Part shown: positions 46,976-58,260 of the stretch, piece by piece
Numbering within the stretch: position 1 is the first letter of the stretch
Layout: each line of letters opens with the position of its first letter
DNA from: Saturnia japonica
Taxonomy: Eukaryota; Arthropoda; Insecta; Lepidoptera; Saturniidae
DNA: 64,000 nucleotides
Assembly (NCBI GenBank): GCA_033032175.1
Contig: CM065312.1
Span: forward strand, 2,604,001 to 2,668,000
Direction: 5' to 3'
Position numbers and translations under genes: made by a program
Notes under the pieces: model-generated
What the model saw: the letters and a program-made list of their open reading frames with translations, nothing else
What the model was told of the DNA's origin: nothing
Databases searched by the model: none

Positions 46976-47150
46976 TAAATAGTTGTGAGAAAACCTTCGA
47001 TAAACAAAGGGCGAGGCAAAGGGTTCGCGCGCTTCCGCCTGAAGCCGTTTCCGACCCGCCACTTCCGTTACCACCCGCCTCTCTCCGTTTCTCTGGGAAG
47101 GATTCCCGGAGGTTCCCCGTATTTGCTCTTCCTTTTTCAAGTTTCGTATG
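46976..47150. promoter_or_regulatory. GC-rich block downstream of the MAD/MXD exon, candidate intronic enhancer
   Basis: CGCGCGCTTCCGCCTGAAGC and a Rel/kappaB-like GGGAAGGATTCCC (47095-47107) with GAGGTTCCCC just after it stand out from AT-rich intron. Long frames on both strands arise from composition. No repeat match was recognised. Confidence 0.25.
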
Positions 47151-47585
47151 CTTTCAGTGATCATTTTAAGTGCCATTGCTCTGAAACTTGGCTGTTCACA
47201 ATTTTACATATGCGTTGCGTTTGTGATATCAAAATATTAGCATGTTTCTTCGTGTTTTTATCTAATCCAATTTCTTTTTGGATAACTAATTTTAATAATT
47301 TCCTGATAGCGGAATAATTTTAGTCGAATGAAATATCGTTGCACAAAAAATTAAATACATTCAATAGTCTCGCCATCGAGTGATCCACCTGTAATTAATT
47401 CCATCGAGCTTAAATAAAAATAACCAACATTTATATCACTTTCAGTACTCAATAACATGATCACAGCGCCACCTATCGCATTCAGTACTTGGATAACTTC
47501 CTCTATGTAGAAACACTTAGATCTACCAACTCTCACGGTTATCGCTCAAACTGAATCGGAGTATATCAACCTCTTTATTATTATG
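47151..47585. other. Non-coding DNA
   Basis: Nothing was recognised. Confidence 0.4.
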
Positions 47586-47589
47586 TTTA

Positions 47590-47935
47590 TAGTGGCGCGG
47601 TAAATTGACGATACTGTCTCTGATGGTAAGCACAGTACAATCTTAACACAACGGTGGCCACCGAGAGATCGTAATCAATCGACGGTCATCGCTGTCATGC
47701 CGGCCAGCATTCATTTAACTGGATATGCGCAGGCTGATCCCGAAACGCGTCTCGCAAAAGTCAGTCACTATGAAGGACTTTTCATCACATTGATGGGGGT
47801 TGGGACCCAGTCTGGCCTAACAGCCCTAACACCCTTTCGCCATTTCCTCATTCGTGCACCACATGCAGGTGAGGTTGACTTGGGCGTCTCAGTTTTAAAG
47901 ATTTCATTCGACACCCGTTACACCCCACACATATA
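47590..47935 (+). repeat. Interspersed repeat C, copy 1
   Basis: GATGGTAAGCACAGTACAAT, GGCTGATCCCGAAACGCGTC, CAGTCACTATGAAGGACTTT and TTGACTTGGGCGTCTCAG are shared with 53185-53510. The 144-codon frame at 47697-48131, the longest in the window, starts inside it and runs into unrelated AT-rich DNA, so it is not a gene. Its internal segment 47824-47865 is inverted relative to the other copy. Confidence 0.7.
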
Positions 47936-48656
47936 TGTGTTAGATACGAATATCACTTTTCGTATATATGGACATTTGATTAAAATGTGTATGTATATGC
48001 AATGTTATCTCATGTTATTACATGTTTACAAAGTAAATATATTTCTCGCTTGTTATCCAACGCTGTCTTCAAATTATTTATATAATATTATTATTTATTT
48101 AGAAATGTTTCGTATATATGTCAAATATTAAATTTTATTTAAATGGTATTCATATGCGCCCTCTATCGCTTCGTTCGATATCACACGAAAAGATAAATGG
48201 CACATTACGTAATATCAAAGCGTCATATATTTGCTCCAAAACATCTTTTTCACGGCACGTCAAATAAGACGGATTACTGAAGTAAAACATAGTGTGTGGC
48301 GTGCGAACACTGTTGTGTAAAGTAGCCATTGGATGGCGGACGGGCGGGCGGGATGAGCGATGACCGGACACCGGACACAGCGCGCATTCGTCACAGCGTT
48401 GGTGTTTACTGGCGCGGTACTCAAAGCGCCGTTAGATTGTATAGTTTTGATTTATCTTCTCGTTTACTAGGGTAAAATAAAATAGTCGAAATAGGAAGTG
48501 GATATAATTTTTACAATACCAAAGGCGACATTATAATATACGACTCATTTATTTGTAATAAACTACTTTTTTTACTTAAGTATGTTAAAAAGTATCACTT
48601 AATGTTTGGCGATAAATTTGCGATAGAATTAGAATCGAATTAATTTTTACCTGTTA
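47936..48656. other. Non-coding DNA
   Basis: A GC-rich tract with GGACGGGCGGGCGGGATGAG lies at 48330-48360. Nothing else was recognised. Confidence 0.4.
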
Positions 48657-48950
48657 ATAGCTGTACTCTACGGTTTCATCCGTGTTAATTCAACCAAATC
48701 TCCAACGCGCTGCCGGCACCGCACTCCCTATAGACGTAGCCACTTCTTGTGCCTCCCAGATTTCTTGACGTACAAGGTTACTGTTCCATTCTTTAAGGTC
48801 ATAGCGTGAAGTTATAGAGTCCATAGACTCTTATTGTTTGGTTATAACATCCGTTAGTAAATAGGCTATAAGAATGCAAAAGGAATTTTTCAAATCTGAC
48901 TAGTAATTCCAGAGATTATTATCGCGTTCAATAAAAAAAAAAACTATCTT
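48657..48950 (-). mobile_element. Helitron-like element, decayed minus copy
   Basis: CTGTACTCTACGGTTTCATC, TTGACGTACAAGGTTACTG and AATCTGACTAGTAATTCCAG follow the family order. The CTAG end has become ATAG. Confidence 0.55.
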
Positions 48951-49079
48951 GAATATTTTTAATTATTATGTTGAAGATAAAAATGGCTAATGTGGGTCAA
49001 CGTTAGGAGATAAACATTACTACAATTCTTTAGTACATTATTTTGATGTAAGAGACCGAAAATCGGTTTATTTACCGAC
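48951..49079. other. Spacer
   Basis: Nothing was recognised. Confidence 0.3.
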
Positions 49080-49250
49080 TTCATTACAATACATTTGATT
49101 GTATCTACTATAGAAAAACTTAATTGTAATGTATTGTTTATACAAACAAACCTTCGGTAAATACACGTTGCGTGGTTTAGAAGAAGTAAGAAAACAAACA
49201 GACAAACCCAGATAGTGACTTTCTTTTATACTATGTATTGATATAAATAA
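49080..49250 (-). repeat. Helitron-like fragment
   Basis: CAGACAAACCCAGATAGTG and CTTTTATACTATGTATTGAT resemble the 5' end group also seen at 51180-51308. Confidence 0.35.
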
Positions 49251-50261
49251 TATACAAGAATTGGTCACTTAATACTATTTGATAAAATGTATGACTAATT
49301 GAAACCAAACGCACTTCAATGAATATTAATGAGCAAGTTTTAACTGAGCAATTTAATTGTATTCTGCTAATTCATTATTTATGAATATGTTAATATTAAT
49401 TCAACCACATTTTGAAATTCAGTAATATAACACATTAGTACTGTAAAATACAATTCTGTGCTATTATATTGCACATTCAAAATTAGTGATAGTTGAATCA
49501 AATTAAACTAGATTACATTCAAATTGCTGCCATAGATCGAATTAACTAAGCATTTTGTACCGAGGATTTCAGATATATTTTTTTGCAGGTATATAGACTA
49601 CCATATATACTTACCATACATAACCATAACTTATGCTTAGTGGAGATTAGAGATGTGAACCAGTTTTTGTCATCAAAAAACCGGGGTATTTTAAGCGTGT
49701 GTCGTTCACGGTTGAACGAACCAAATATAATCTATTAACCAGCAAAACCAAAATCACTTTATAATCTTTGTATTAAAATATAAAACACATTATATAATTT
49801 CTGAACTAGGTGCTGTGATTGGTTATCATTCTATGGGTTAAAATGACGTTATGTTTATGTTGTTATTAGAACCCATTTATTCTAGCAAAATATGTTCACA
49901 ATTGTCACCAACAACCTCGTCCATGGAATCGCTTTAAGCTTGCGATCTGTATTGAACTAATCGTGTTCTCGATATGTGGTCTCATCCGGAAGAATCAGAC
50001 TTCTAGAAGACGCTGTCAATCAAATATGTTTTAATCGCCAAAGTAATGAATTGATTGAATAAATTTATTATATAATCCAAAATAGTTTATTACTTGCCTT
50101 GATTTGTAAAATTTTTAGGTTTTTAAATAATAAGAAAGTAAAACCTAATGAAATCGTTTTCTTTTAAGAAGCCGATTAAAACCGGTTATGAAAATTTTAC
50201 CGGTTCAAATCGATAAAATATGGTAATTCGTGTAAATGCGAACAGTGTATTTTTTGACTTC
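49251..50261. other. AT-rich non-coding DNA
   Basis: Nothing was recognised. Confidence 0.4.
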
Positions 50262-50400
50262 GTCCAGCTGCCGGAACACACCTATAGAAGTATAGTGACC
50301 ACTTTCAACTTGTATGGGTGGTGGTAGTTTTAACTAACCATGGGAGCTTTAGACCATAGTAATACCACAGTGTTTTCTTTCAACGAAATTATTGGTTTAT
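50262..50400 (-). mobile_element. SINE (S1) fragment
   Basis: CAGCTGCCGGAACACACCTA, GGTGGTGGTAGTTTTAACTA and ACAGTGTTTTCTTTCAACG match the middle of S1 minus copies. The ends are lost. Confidence 0.55.
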
Positions 50401-50579
50401 TGTAATATGTTTCAATGAGTTATTATTATTATATATTCGGACACGTTCTTAGCAAAGTGGTCGTAGTAATAAATGTATATAGCACATTATCTACAGTTTA
50501 CGGGACAGGAGATCTAAATTCTAAAACCCAAAGTTATGTATAACGTTGTCGTTCTAACCACATTTTTTTTATATAACAA
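50401..50579. other. Spacer
   Basis: Nothing was recognised. Confidence 0.3.
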
Positions 50580-50770
50580 AGGTGGCAAACAAGCATACGG
50601 CCTGCCTTATGTTAAGCGGCTTCCGTGGCTTATGGACGCTTGTAATACCATAAGTATTTCCAGCGCTTTGACGACCTTGAACTCCCCGCTGCTACAGAAG
50701 TAGGGTGAAGGTATTCCACCAATCGGACTGCTCCAAGTAGAAAGAATTCTCCAAAGAAATTTTTTTTTGC
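50580..50770 (-). repeat. Interspersed repeat G, minus copy
   Basis: GGCAAACAAGCATACGGCCT is the typical opening of this lepidopteran repeat. TGGACGCTTGTAATACCATA and CCAATCGGACTGCTCCAAG follow. Confidence 0.65.
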
Positions 50771-51179
50771 CTTGCGTCTTTATAATACATACATACAATA
50801 TTCGGTACATTCCGTTTTACAGCTATGGTAGAATCGTCCCGCGAATAATGTTTCGGAACGAAAGGGAATTTCCAGAGATATGTCAAGCTGGTTTTGATTT
50901 TAAAAATATGTTTTTTAATGCAGGATATTCTGGGTAGGCCTGGAATAATTAAAACTTTAGCTCATAAGCCTGTGGTTTACTATACACACACATATACATT
51001 ACTATATTACACATGCACTTGAGTTTGCGGTTATTTTTCTAGTAACGGTTGTAACTTCATAGTTAGTTACGAATAGTGCGCTTATCTCACGTCACGCAAT
51101 TTATCATAGGTTTTTTGGGTAGGATTTCTTTGGTCGCGAATAATTATGAAATCATGATTTGTATCTTCTACGATATTAA
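50771..51179. other. Non-coding DNA
   Basis: Nothing was recognised. Confidence 0.4.
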
Positions 51180-51308
51180 TTTAAATGGAAAACTTTAAAG
51201 AATAATCTTAATCTGCAAATCGCATTAAAATCCGTTGCTTAGTTTGAAGATCTAACCGTACATCGGAACAGACAGCGGGAAGCGACTTTATTTTATACTA
51301 TGTATAGA
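51180..51308 (-). repeat. Helitron-like fragment, 5' end
   Basis: The minus strand begins TCTATACATAGTATAAAATA, then AAGTCGCTTCCCGCTGTCTG. The TC start is good but no CTAG end was found. Confidence 0.45.
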
Positions 51309-51545
51309 AGAGGTAATTTTATAAGGGCCCACTTTTGAGTCCCTCTCGCGTATGAATTGTTTATTTGGTGCAAATCTCAGTGTTGGCAACTCCTTCCTCT
51401 TTGTCCATAGCCCTGTTAGTTGTACACGTCACATTAATCATGACACAGCTACTGACTGTACAAGCGTCGCTCGCTACGAGGGGAAGTCCACAAGTACATG
51501 GAATGGAAGGATTTAAATAAAATGAAATATTTAATCAGCCTTAAA
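51309..51545. other. Spacer next to the minus mariner
   Basis: It may include the mariner's right end, but no terminal repeat was recognised. Confidence 0.3.
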
Positions 51546-52540
51546 CTAAATACATTTATTAAATCTATGAATTAATTTTTCTAAACCATCATAAAAATAT
51601 TTTTTATCTTTTGCCTCAAAATGAGCCAAGATTACCTCCATTACCCCATTGTCGTCGGAAAATTACCTTCTCCTTAAGTCTTTTTTTTAAATAGGGAAAC
51701 AAATAAAAATCACTTGGGACCAGATCTGGACTGTAGGGTGGTGAACTAGTGATTCGAAGCCATGCGAGTACAAAGCAGCAATTGCAACTCTGCTCTTGTG
51801 AACCGGTGCGTTGTCTTGCCAATTTTCCTTGATGGCCTCCTTTAATTTTTCTAGTATCGTTGCGTAGTATTCTCCGGTTATAGTCCTTCCCTTTTCTTTG
51901 TAATCAATCAGTATTAATCCCCTCACAAGTCCAAAACACAATAGCCATCGACTTTCCAGCCGACTTCGACATTTTTGAATTTCTTTGGCGGTGGTGTCTC
52001 CTTTTTATGCCATTGCATGGACTCTTCTTTGAAGTCAGGCCTAAAATGATGAGCCCATGTTACATCTCCGGTAAAAATCCGCTCCAAAATCTGTGCAGGT
52101 TCGTCTCCACACGACTCCAGAAAATGGTTTTGACGCTGCTGTTTCAGAACCCGTTACCCATCTTGCACTGACTTTAGACATACCCAGGTGGTCATGTAGG
52201 ATTCGCAAAATGGTGGTATCTGATATTCCAACTAATGCAGATAGTAACTGTTTTTTCTTCAAACGGGTATCCTTCAGTACAATTTTTTCCACTTTTTGAC
52301 GATGTCTGATTTGGTGGCCTTAACTGGCCTTCCTGAGCAGGGGTTGTCTTAAATCGACTCCCGACCATGTTTAAAAAGACCATGTCACTTGTAACTCATT
52401 GATTTACTAGGGTACTATTCCTTATAAACGGTTTGCATTTCATTCAAAATGGTCTGAGCGTTCTTTCCTTGCTTGGTAAGGAATTTTATCACAGCACGGT
52501 ATTCAGTTTTCTCCACAGTTTCCCATGTGAACCATGGGAT
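51546..52540 (-). pseudogene. Mariner transposase remnant, second lineage
   Basis: The minus strand starts with helix-turn-helix residues TEYRAVIKFLTKQGKNAQTI, then SALVGISDTTILRILHDHLG and GMSKVSARWV. The first catalytic Asp lies in TGDVTWAHHF (Glu to Val beside it). Later come RGLILIDYKEKGRTITGEYY, the second Asp in WQDNAPVHKSR, and, after a one-base deletion, the third Asp in YSPDLVPSDFYLF, spaced D34D. It ends LEKLIHRFNKCI. All three Asp remain, but stops and frameshifts make it dead. It differs clearly from the lineage at 23017 and 60812. Terminal repeats were not identified, so element limits are unknown. Confidence 0.85.
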
Positions 52541-53184
52541 TTTATAGGGTTCCCAAGGAACCATGTGTATGTGTATTTAGTGATCGGAAAGGTTTTTCTA
52601 TACTAACTAGCGCAAAAAAAGAAAAAAAAGGCTCCCTTACAGAACCCATGTACCTGTGTCGTGTGCACGTGTGTATGCTTATACGTGTGTAATGGTGTAT
52701 GTGGGTGATAAGTGTTGCACGTATAGTGTCACTTGTATCGCGCGGGCGGTTGCCTGACCCAAGGGCTCCACGCCGAGGAAATGGACCAGTAACGCAATAG
52801 AGCTGAAACTCAATTTATATACTAATGATGATTCCCCAATTAGTATGACACTAAGCGAGCGCCCCTATCCCCACTCCATCCCCTCCATTCCACGAAATTT
52901 TGGACCTCCCAGCGTATATCACTACACGAGGAGTAGGAGATGAAATCACAATAAATTAAACATGATAAGAAAATGTTAAGGAAATTTATTAAATGTAAAA
53001 TTTTTCAGATATAGTAATTTTTATTTAACGAAAAGCTATATTTAATCGATTCTGGCCTGAGAATATAACTGCTCATTACACTGCCTTTGTTAACGTTCTA
53101 ACAGCAGCTATGACCGGAGGGAGATATTCATTGAATGTAACTATTGTTAACAGACTTGCAAAACTTGAATTTGAAAAAAAAAAT
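52541..53184. other. Non-coding DNA
   Basis: CGTGTGTATGCTTATACGTG-like purine/pyrimidine alternation lies at 52660-52720. Nothing else was recognised. Confidence 0.35.
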
Positions 53185-53510
53185 CTGATGGTAAACACAG
53201 TACAATCCTAACACAACGATGATCACCAAGAGATCGTAATCAGTCGACGGTTGCCGCTGTTACGCCTGCATTAATTTAATTGGATACGCACAGGCTGATC
53301 CCGAAATGCGACACGCAAAAGCGAGTCACTATGACGGACTTTTCACCACGTACATGGTGGTCACGACCCAGTCGAACTGCACAGCGACATAGATGTGGTG
53401 CACCTTACTGAGTAAGGAACGAGAAAATGGCGATAGAGGGGTGGTAGGGTTGGCTTGGGCGTCTCAGCTTTGAAAATGTAAGTCGACACCCCTTACACCC
53501 GGCTTAAAAG
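53185..53510 (+). repeat. Interspersed repeat C, copy 2
   Basis: It is collinear with 47590-47935 except for an inverted segment (53393-53449). Shared tracts include CTGATGGTAAACACAGTACA, GGCTGATCCCGAAATGCGAC and GGCTTGGGCGTCTCAG. Confidence 0.7.
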
Positions 53511-53554
53511 CGACTATTAAAGGCTTTTTACCAAGAGTACTTGTGGTGTAAGTA

Positions 53555-53830
53555 TTTGGCTGCAACTGAAAATCAGCGCCGAAGTTATTTAAAACAGTGG
53601 CATTCAGCTTATACTGAGTTGTGCGCAATTTGCAGTGATTATGTGGCACATGGAACAATATTAATATATTGTTCTTTTTTTTATCTTTATTTATTATTAT
53701 ATTCTTTATTGCACAAAAAAAAAGTACAAATGGAGGACTATATTAATTTACACTATATTAATTTTGTCTGTAAAAACTGTGTGCCAGTATGTCCTCTGTA
53801 ATAAATGTATTTTCTTTCTCCTTTCTTTAC
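53555..53830 (+). repeat. LINE 3' untranslated tail
   Basis: CTGAAAATCAGCGCCGAAGT, then CAGCTTATACTGAGTTGTGC and a T-rich stretch ending near TAATAAATGTATTTTC, matches the order of a familiar lepidopteran LINE tail. The 86-codon frame inside it is not a gene. Confidence 0.5.
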
Positions 53831-54079
53831 TAACTCAGAGAATAAATACATATTAACTAATATAACAAGGTACATGTTTTCGTGAATTTCTTGCCATAAT
53901 TCTTTGTCTCACGACATCCTGTCGGTCTCAATTAAGTCTAGGACATTATTTGCGACAGGAAATTATAGGACAGATATATATTACGTATTATAAAAAAAGT
54001 TCTATCAATTATGTAACCACGGCAACGGTCATTATCTCAACATTAAGCCGTCAAAGAAAATACCCGAAACGTATCTCGT
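53831..54079. other. Non-coding DNA
   Basis: Nothing was recognised. Confidence 0.4.
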
Positions 54080-54440
54080 GTACAAAATAAATAACGAACC
54101 GGAGCGACTTCCGAATACCTTACGTTATTAATATCTCTGCATTTATTTTCGGCAAACTCGCCTCTTACGGCAAACACCTATTATTTATTACCTTCGGCTA
54201 TCTCTTTCTCGCTCTCTACCTCTGTGTACAAAAATAATTATCAATTTTCCCCTTTAGCTTTAATGGCTAATAAATTCCAACGGAGCCGAGGCCGAAGATT
54301 TACAATTTCCGAATGGGGGGCGGTGATGTGGGGGGCGAGGTACGCTAATCGGAAAACTTACTGATTCGCGCCGCCTCTTCGCTTCATAATACGTTATAGT
54401 TGGACGGCACTGTCTTGGTTGTTTCCGTGTTTTCCTAAGA
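54080..54440. promoter_or_regulatory. Repeat-free block, candidate regulatory DNA
   Basis: AACCGGAGCGACTTCCGAAT, GGAGCCGAGGCCGAAGATTT and a G-run (GGGGGGCGGTGATGTGGGGG) lie in one unique-looking stretch. No family was recognised, and the call rests on composition. Confidence 0.2.
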
Positions 54441-55194
54441 TTTATGTATTCCAACACCCCGCGCCAGTCCGATTCACAACATTTTCATATAGTATATTTT
54501 TATTTATAAAAAAATGTATATGAAAGCAAATTAAATATTTTTTGTTAAAGCCTGAAGTAACATATGTATTAGAATATATTTCAAGCGACCAAAGAAAGTA
54601 TTATATACCTACTAAAATTTAGACAAGGTGTAATACGACAAAATTTCTTGAGCACTTATGTTCCTTTAAATTTCCATTTGCCATCCGCCGATAAAGTGTC
54701 AAATTAAGTTTAAATTATTGGTGGTGTTTATAAGAAATCTCGAAAAATCGTTCGTTAACGCCGACAATCAAATCAAGAGACATCATAGCCTAACCGTTCT
54801 ACTAATACGATTTTTTATTAAATCCAGCATAACAATGACTATTCATGTCTGTTCATGTATAAACGTTCAGGTCTCGATGGTTGCTATTCTTTTTAAGTTC
54901 TTTTTTTACTTATTATTCGCTCCAGACATTTTATAATTAATTTTCAAAATGCAATGATAATAAAGACTCTACGTTGGACTCACATAAAGAATAATATCAT
55001 ATCCAGGTTTTCAGCGCCCTTCTTTTGACATATGTATTTATTTATTTATTTATAATACAAAACTGAATAACGAGGCCCAAAATTATACACTTAAATAACA
55101 TAGTTATTTCTAATATTACATCTTCATAATAAATAAATATATTAATACAAATAAATCAGAATGGAATCTCTGATGTGACTTACTTATAAATAGA
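54441..55194. other. AT-rich non-coding DNA
   Basis: A short TATT run lies at 55030-55050. A 72-codon frame at 54718 has no family. Confidence 0.4.
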
Positions 55195-55400
55195 TGAAAC
55201 GAGAGATCTGTGCCCTTAATGAACACAGAAATCTGATATAATGACAAGGGCCAAAACAATTAAGTCGCGCTATACATAACAGCGCGAAGTGGGTCAGCCC
55301 TGGAGATAACGCGAATTAACCGGCTAATGATGCAATCAGATAGCCCTCGACTATTATCAGTATCAAAGTTATCTTGACACAGCCTTATGCTACTTGCACA
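55195..55400. promoter_or_regulatory. Candidate conserved non-coding element
   Basis: The block has several homeodomain-type cores (AATTAAG, AATTAAC, TAATGATG) around a perfect 7-bp inverted repeat, TCGCGCT...AGCGCGA (55265-55287). No repeat was recognised in it. The call is inference only. Confidence 0.25.
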
Positions 55401-56254
55401 CGATACTAAACCCTTACCGAAACTTTGGATTAATAGTTTATTCAGTACAAGTTATTCTGAGCTTCATCGTTAGAGAAACACTAATAAGAATTTTCTTATA
55501 GTAAATTCTTAATAGACTGTTTTTGATGCATAGACATTCACTAACACGAGGTTTCAAATGATCTTATTTTAATTATGTTTTTTTTTTTACATAAAAATTT
55601 GTCTCTATTGTTTACTGTAAAGAGATCTTGCAAAATAATAATAAAGGAAACACTCTAGGAAAAGCTGTCTACTTAGGAGTGGTTAACCATCACGTTTATC
55701 CATGACGTTGTTAGCGATTGCCAACGATGAAAAATGTACAGTTCTTTCATTTTCGCATAAGGCTTCGTACTTTGAAAATATTCCCAAGCCTTCTAGTTGC
55801 ACATTAATAAAGTTGAAACAAAATAAGATTTAAAAATATTCGTTGACATTTGTCGAGGCTCGGAACTGCTAACGACGGAATAGCTTTTCCACTGGCTTTA
55901 ATTATCCGACAACCACGATTACATGAATAAAAAAAAGTATGTAAAACATGGTATTTTTCATTCGTTTCTTTGGAGCGACACAGTTGATGGGTTTATGTAT
56001 ATTTATGTCGAGGCAAAGTTTATGACTGCGAAGGCACTTTCTCATTTCTTCTCGAATTAGGCTTGTGTAATGCTATAAGACTTATAATCTTATTTCATTG
56101 TTAGCGAAAACAATGTGTTAAATTTATCCATTTATTTTACTCTTGTTTTATCTATAGAATATCTTTGCATATTTAAAATTTGAACTGTACTGGTAACACT
56201 ATATTTATAAGAATTTTACAGATATATTTAATATATGAAAATAGTAAGTCCAAA
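55401..56254. other. AT-rich non-coding DNA
   Basis: Nothing was recognised. Confidence 0.4.
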
Positions 56255-56814
56255 AAACATAATATGTCATTAAAAAACTTTCTTGTCTGCCTGTTTTTAT
56301 TTCCCGATTTAACTCAAGAACGGTTTAACTGATTCTTATGAAATTTTGTACACGGGATGCGTATGTCATCGATCAATTGATAGGGTTTATGAAATTTCAA
56401 TATTACTTTTAGATATCTTAAAAAATATTTTCTTTAATTCTTTGTACATGAGAAGTATATACATAGTAAATAGCATGTATAGTAAGTATTACATAATTGA
56501 TGTGCTAATAACAATTATCGATATTACTTCTAGAAATTTCTTATTCGAAAATTGTAAAATTTTGTAGAATGGAAAGTATACATCATACCACAATTGAGAG
56601 GCTACAACGATCATCAATTAATAACACATTAGAAAGCGTAGCATTTTCAATTTTTAGCAATTTTCAAACAATTTTGATGAAATTGTACACGGGTAAATAC
56701 ATGCAATGAATAAATGCAATCAATTATACGTATGAGTAAAAATAAAACTACAGGATGTAAATAACTACTACTGCGAAGTAACGAACGCGTGCGGAGCCGC
56801 GGGCACACCGCTTG
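56255..56814 (+). mobile_element. Helitron-like element, plus copy (pair of 44600-45235)
   Basis: It ends GCGGAGCCGCGGGCACACCG and CTTG|T, a mutated CTAG. GCGGAGCCGC can form a short hairpin as expected before a Helitron 3' end. In reverse complement it follows 44600-45235 along its length. The left end is approximate. Confidence 0.55.
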
Positions 56815-56859
56815 TATATATAAGATTTTACTCTGGGGTTTTATACATATCCGTCCATT

Positions 56860-56930
56860 GCTTCTTCTTAAAGTTACAAAGATTAATTAGCTCCTACATA
56901 CATATAAACTTTACCTCTTTATAAGATAAT
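56860..56930 (-). repeat. Helitron-like fragment, 5' end
   Basis: Plus-strand AACTTTACCTCTTTATAAGA and TATAGA resemble the 5' end of this group read backwards. Confidence 0.3.
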
Positions 56931-57164
56931 TATAGAAATGGTTTCGTTCTAGTTCAAAATATTATTTTTAAACTTGCAATTTATAAGCGAGTTCAAACAT
57001 TAATTAACTCGACATGCTTTTAACTGAAATTGGATCGATTGTATTTTAGTTTTAGCTACACCCAAAGTTAATAGTGAAATACTAACCTTAAATGTACATA
57101 CATAGATACAATTGAAATTTATTAGTTTTATTTAAATTCCCAAATTATCGGTCAGACCTACCTT

Positions 57165-57345
57165 GCCGCCTTTGATTTTATGCGACTGATATAGCCTATT
57201 ACCTTCCTAAGAAAAAAAACTATGAACTTCAAAAATATTTTTACAAATGTGACTAATATAAATAATATTATAATAATATATATAATTCCACAGATAAGCG
57301 CGTTCAAACAAACATAAAAAATATCTCATCAGCTTTATAGTTGCG
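57165..57345 (-). mobile_element. Helitron-like fragment
   Basis: TATAGCCTATTACCTTCCTA and AGATAAGCGCGTTCAAACAA with ATCAGCTTTATA match the 5' half of the family at 59957-60636. The CTAG half is missing. Confidence 0.5.
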
Positions 57346-58154
57346 GGCGGTTGCTAAAAGTAAAGTCCTTCTCAAGACTAATAATTAATTAGCTTTCGTC
57401 GGTATTGAGAGTTAAATACCCCTGTCTTTTAGAAAGATTTACGCCGTAATAAACAACAAGTAAAATTATAGTAAAACTAAACAAAAAAGGATATAAACAA
57501 AAGATATATTTGCTGTGAATAAATAGCTTACAAATGCGTTTTCACGCCGAACATATAGAGGCGATTAATAAAATCCACCACATCGTACACTCTATACCTC
57601 TTATCCGCATCCTGATCCAAACGGCCGCCGTATTAATCACTACAATAATTAACGTTCTTATCCAGGGATTTATTTTGTGAGTAATCACGTGGTATTTTTA
57701 CCCACGTCATGGGGGTCCTTTAATTTAAAGTGTTGTATTAAATATGACACGAGTAATAAGGGTATATAAAGTGAATATTAAATCCATTTCAAAAACGATT
57801 TCTAAAGTGTAATAATACTTTTAAAATGAATTCCTCATTTAAAGCATAATTATTATAATAAACATAAGGATCGTCTATAGCTATGAATAAATTATAAAAA
57901 TATTATAAATGTGTAGAAAACATATCCAAAACAACGATTTAACTGATTCTTGACTTCGACAAAGATTAGCATGTTAAAATCGCAAACGGATCCCTGAATC
58001 TAAAAATAGTTTTCACACCCACAATACTTTTAATCAACCTATCCAAGGACAACCCACACCAAGGGATCCAGACGATGTTGGCCTTCTACCTTTCTGGTTT
58101 TTACCACTTTGGCGGCGTGATTAATATGTACACCCATATCAAATTACAACTTTC
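57346..58154. other. Non-coding DNA
   Basis: Nothing was recognised. Confidence 0.4.
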
Positions 58155-58260
58155 TGGTACTAAGAATCTCTGAGCTAGTCACGGACAAACAAATGGGGAA
58201 ATGGCGAAACTATATGGGTTCCTTGTTGACTTCGGAATTCTAAAAAGTGGATGCTTGTAC
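58155..58260 (+). repeat. Interspersed repeat (GGCGAAACTATATGGGTTCC type)
   Basis: GACAAACAAATGGGGAAATG, then GGCGAAACTATATGGGTTCC and CTTCGGAATTCTAAAAAGTG, is a common insect repeat pattern. Confidence 0.5.

Noticed and set aside
47697..48131. Longest open frame in the window, 144 codons
   Set aside because: It starts inside repeat C, whose other copy has no such frame, and runs on into AT-rich DNA. No domain was recognised.
51546..52540. Possibly active mariner, since all three catalytic Asp remain
   Set aside because: Stops and frameshifts break the frame in several places and no terminal repeats were found.
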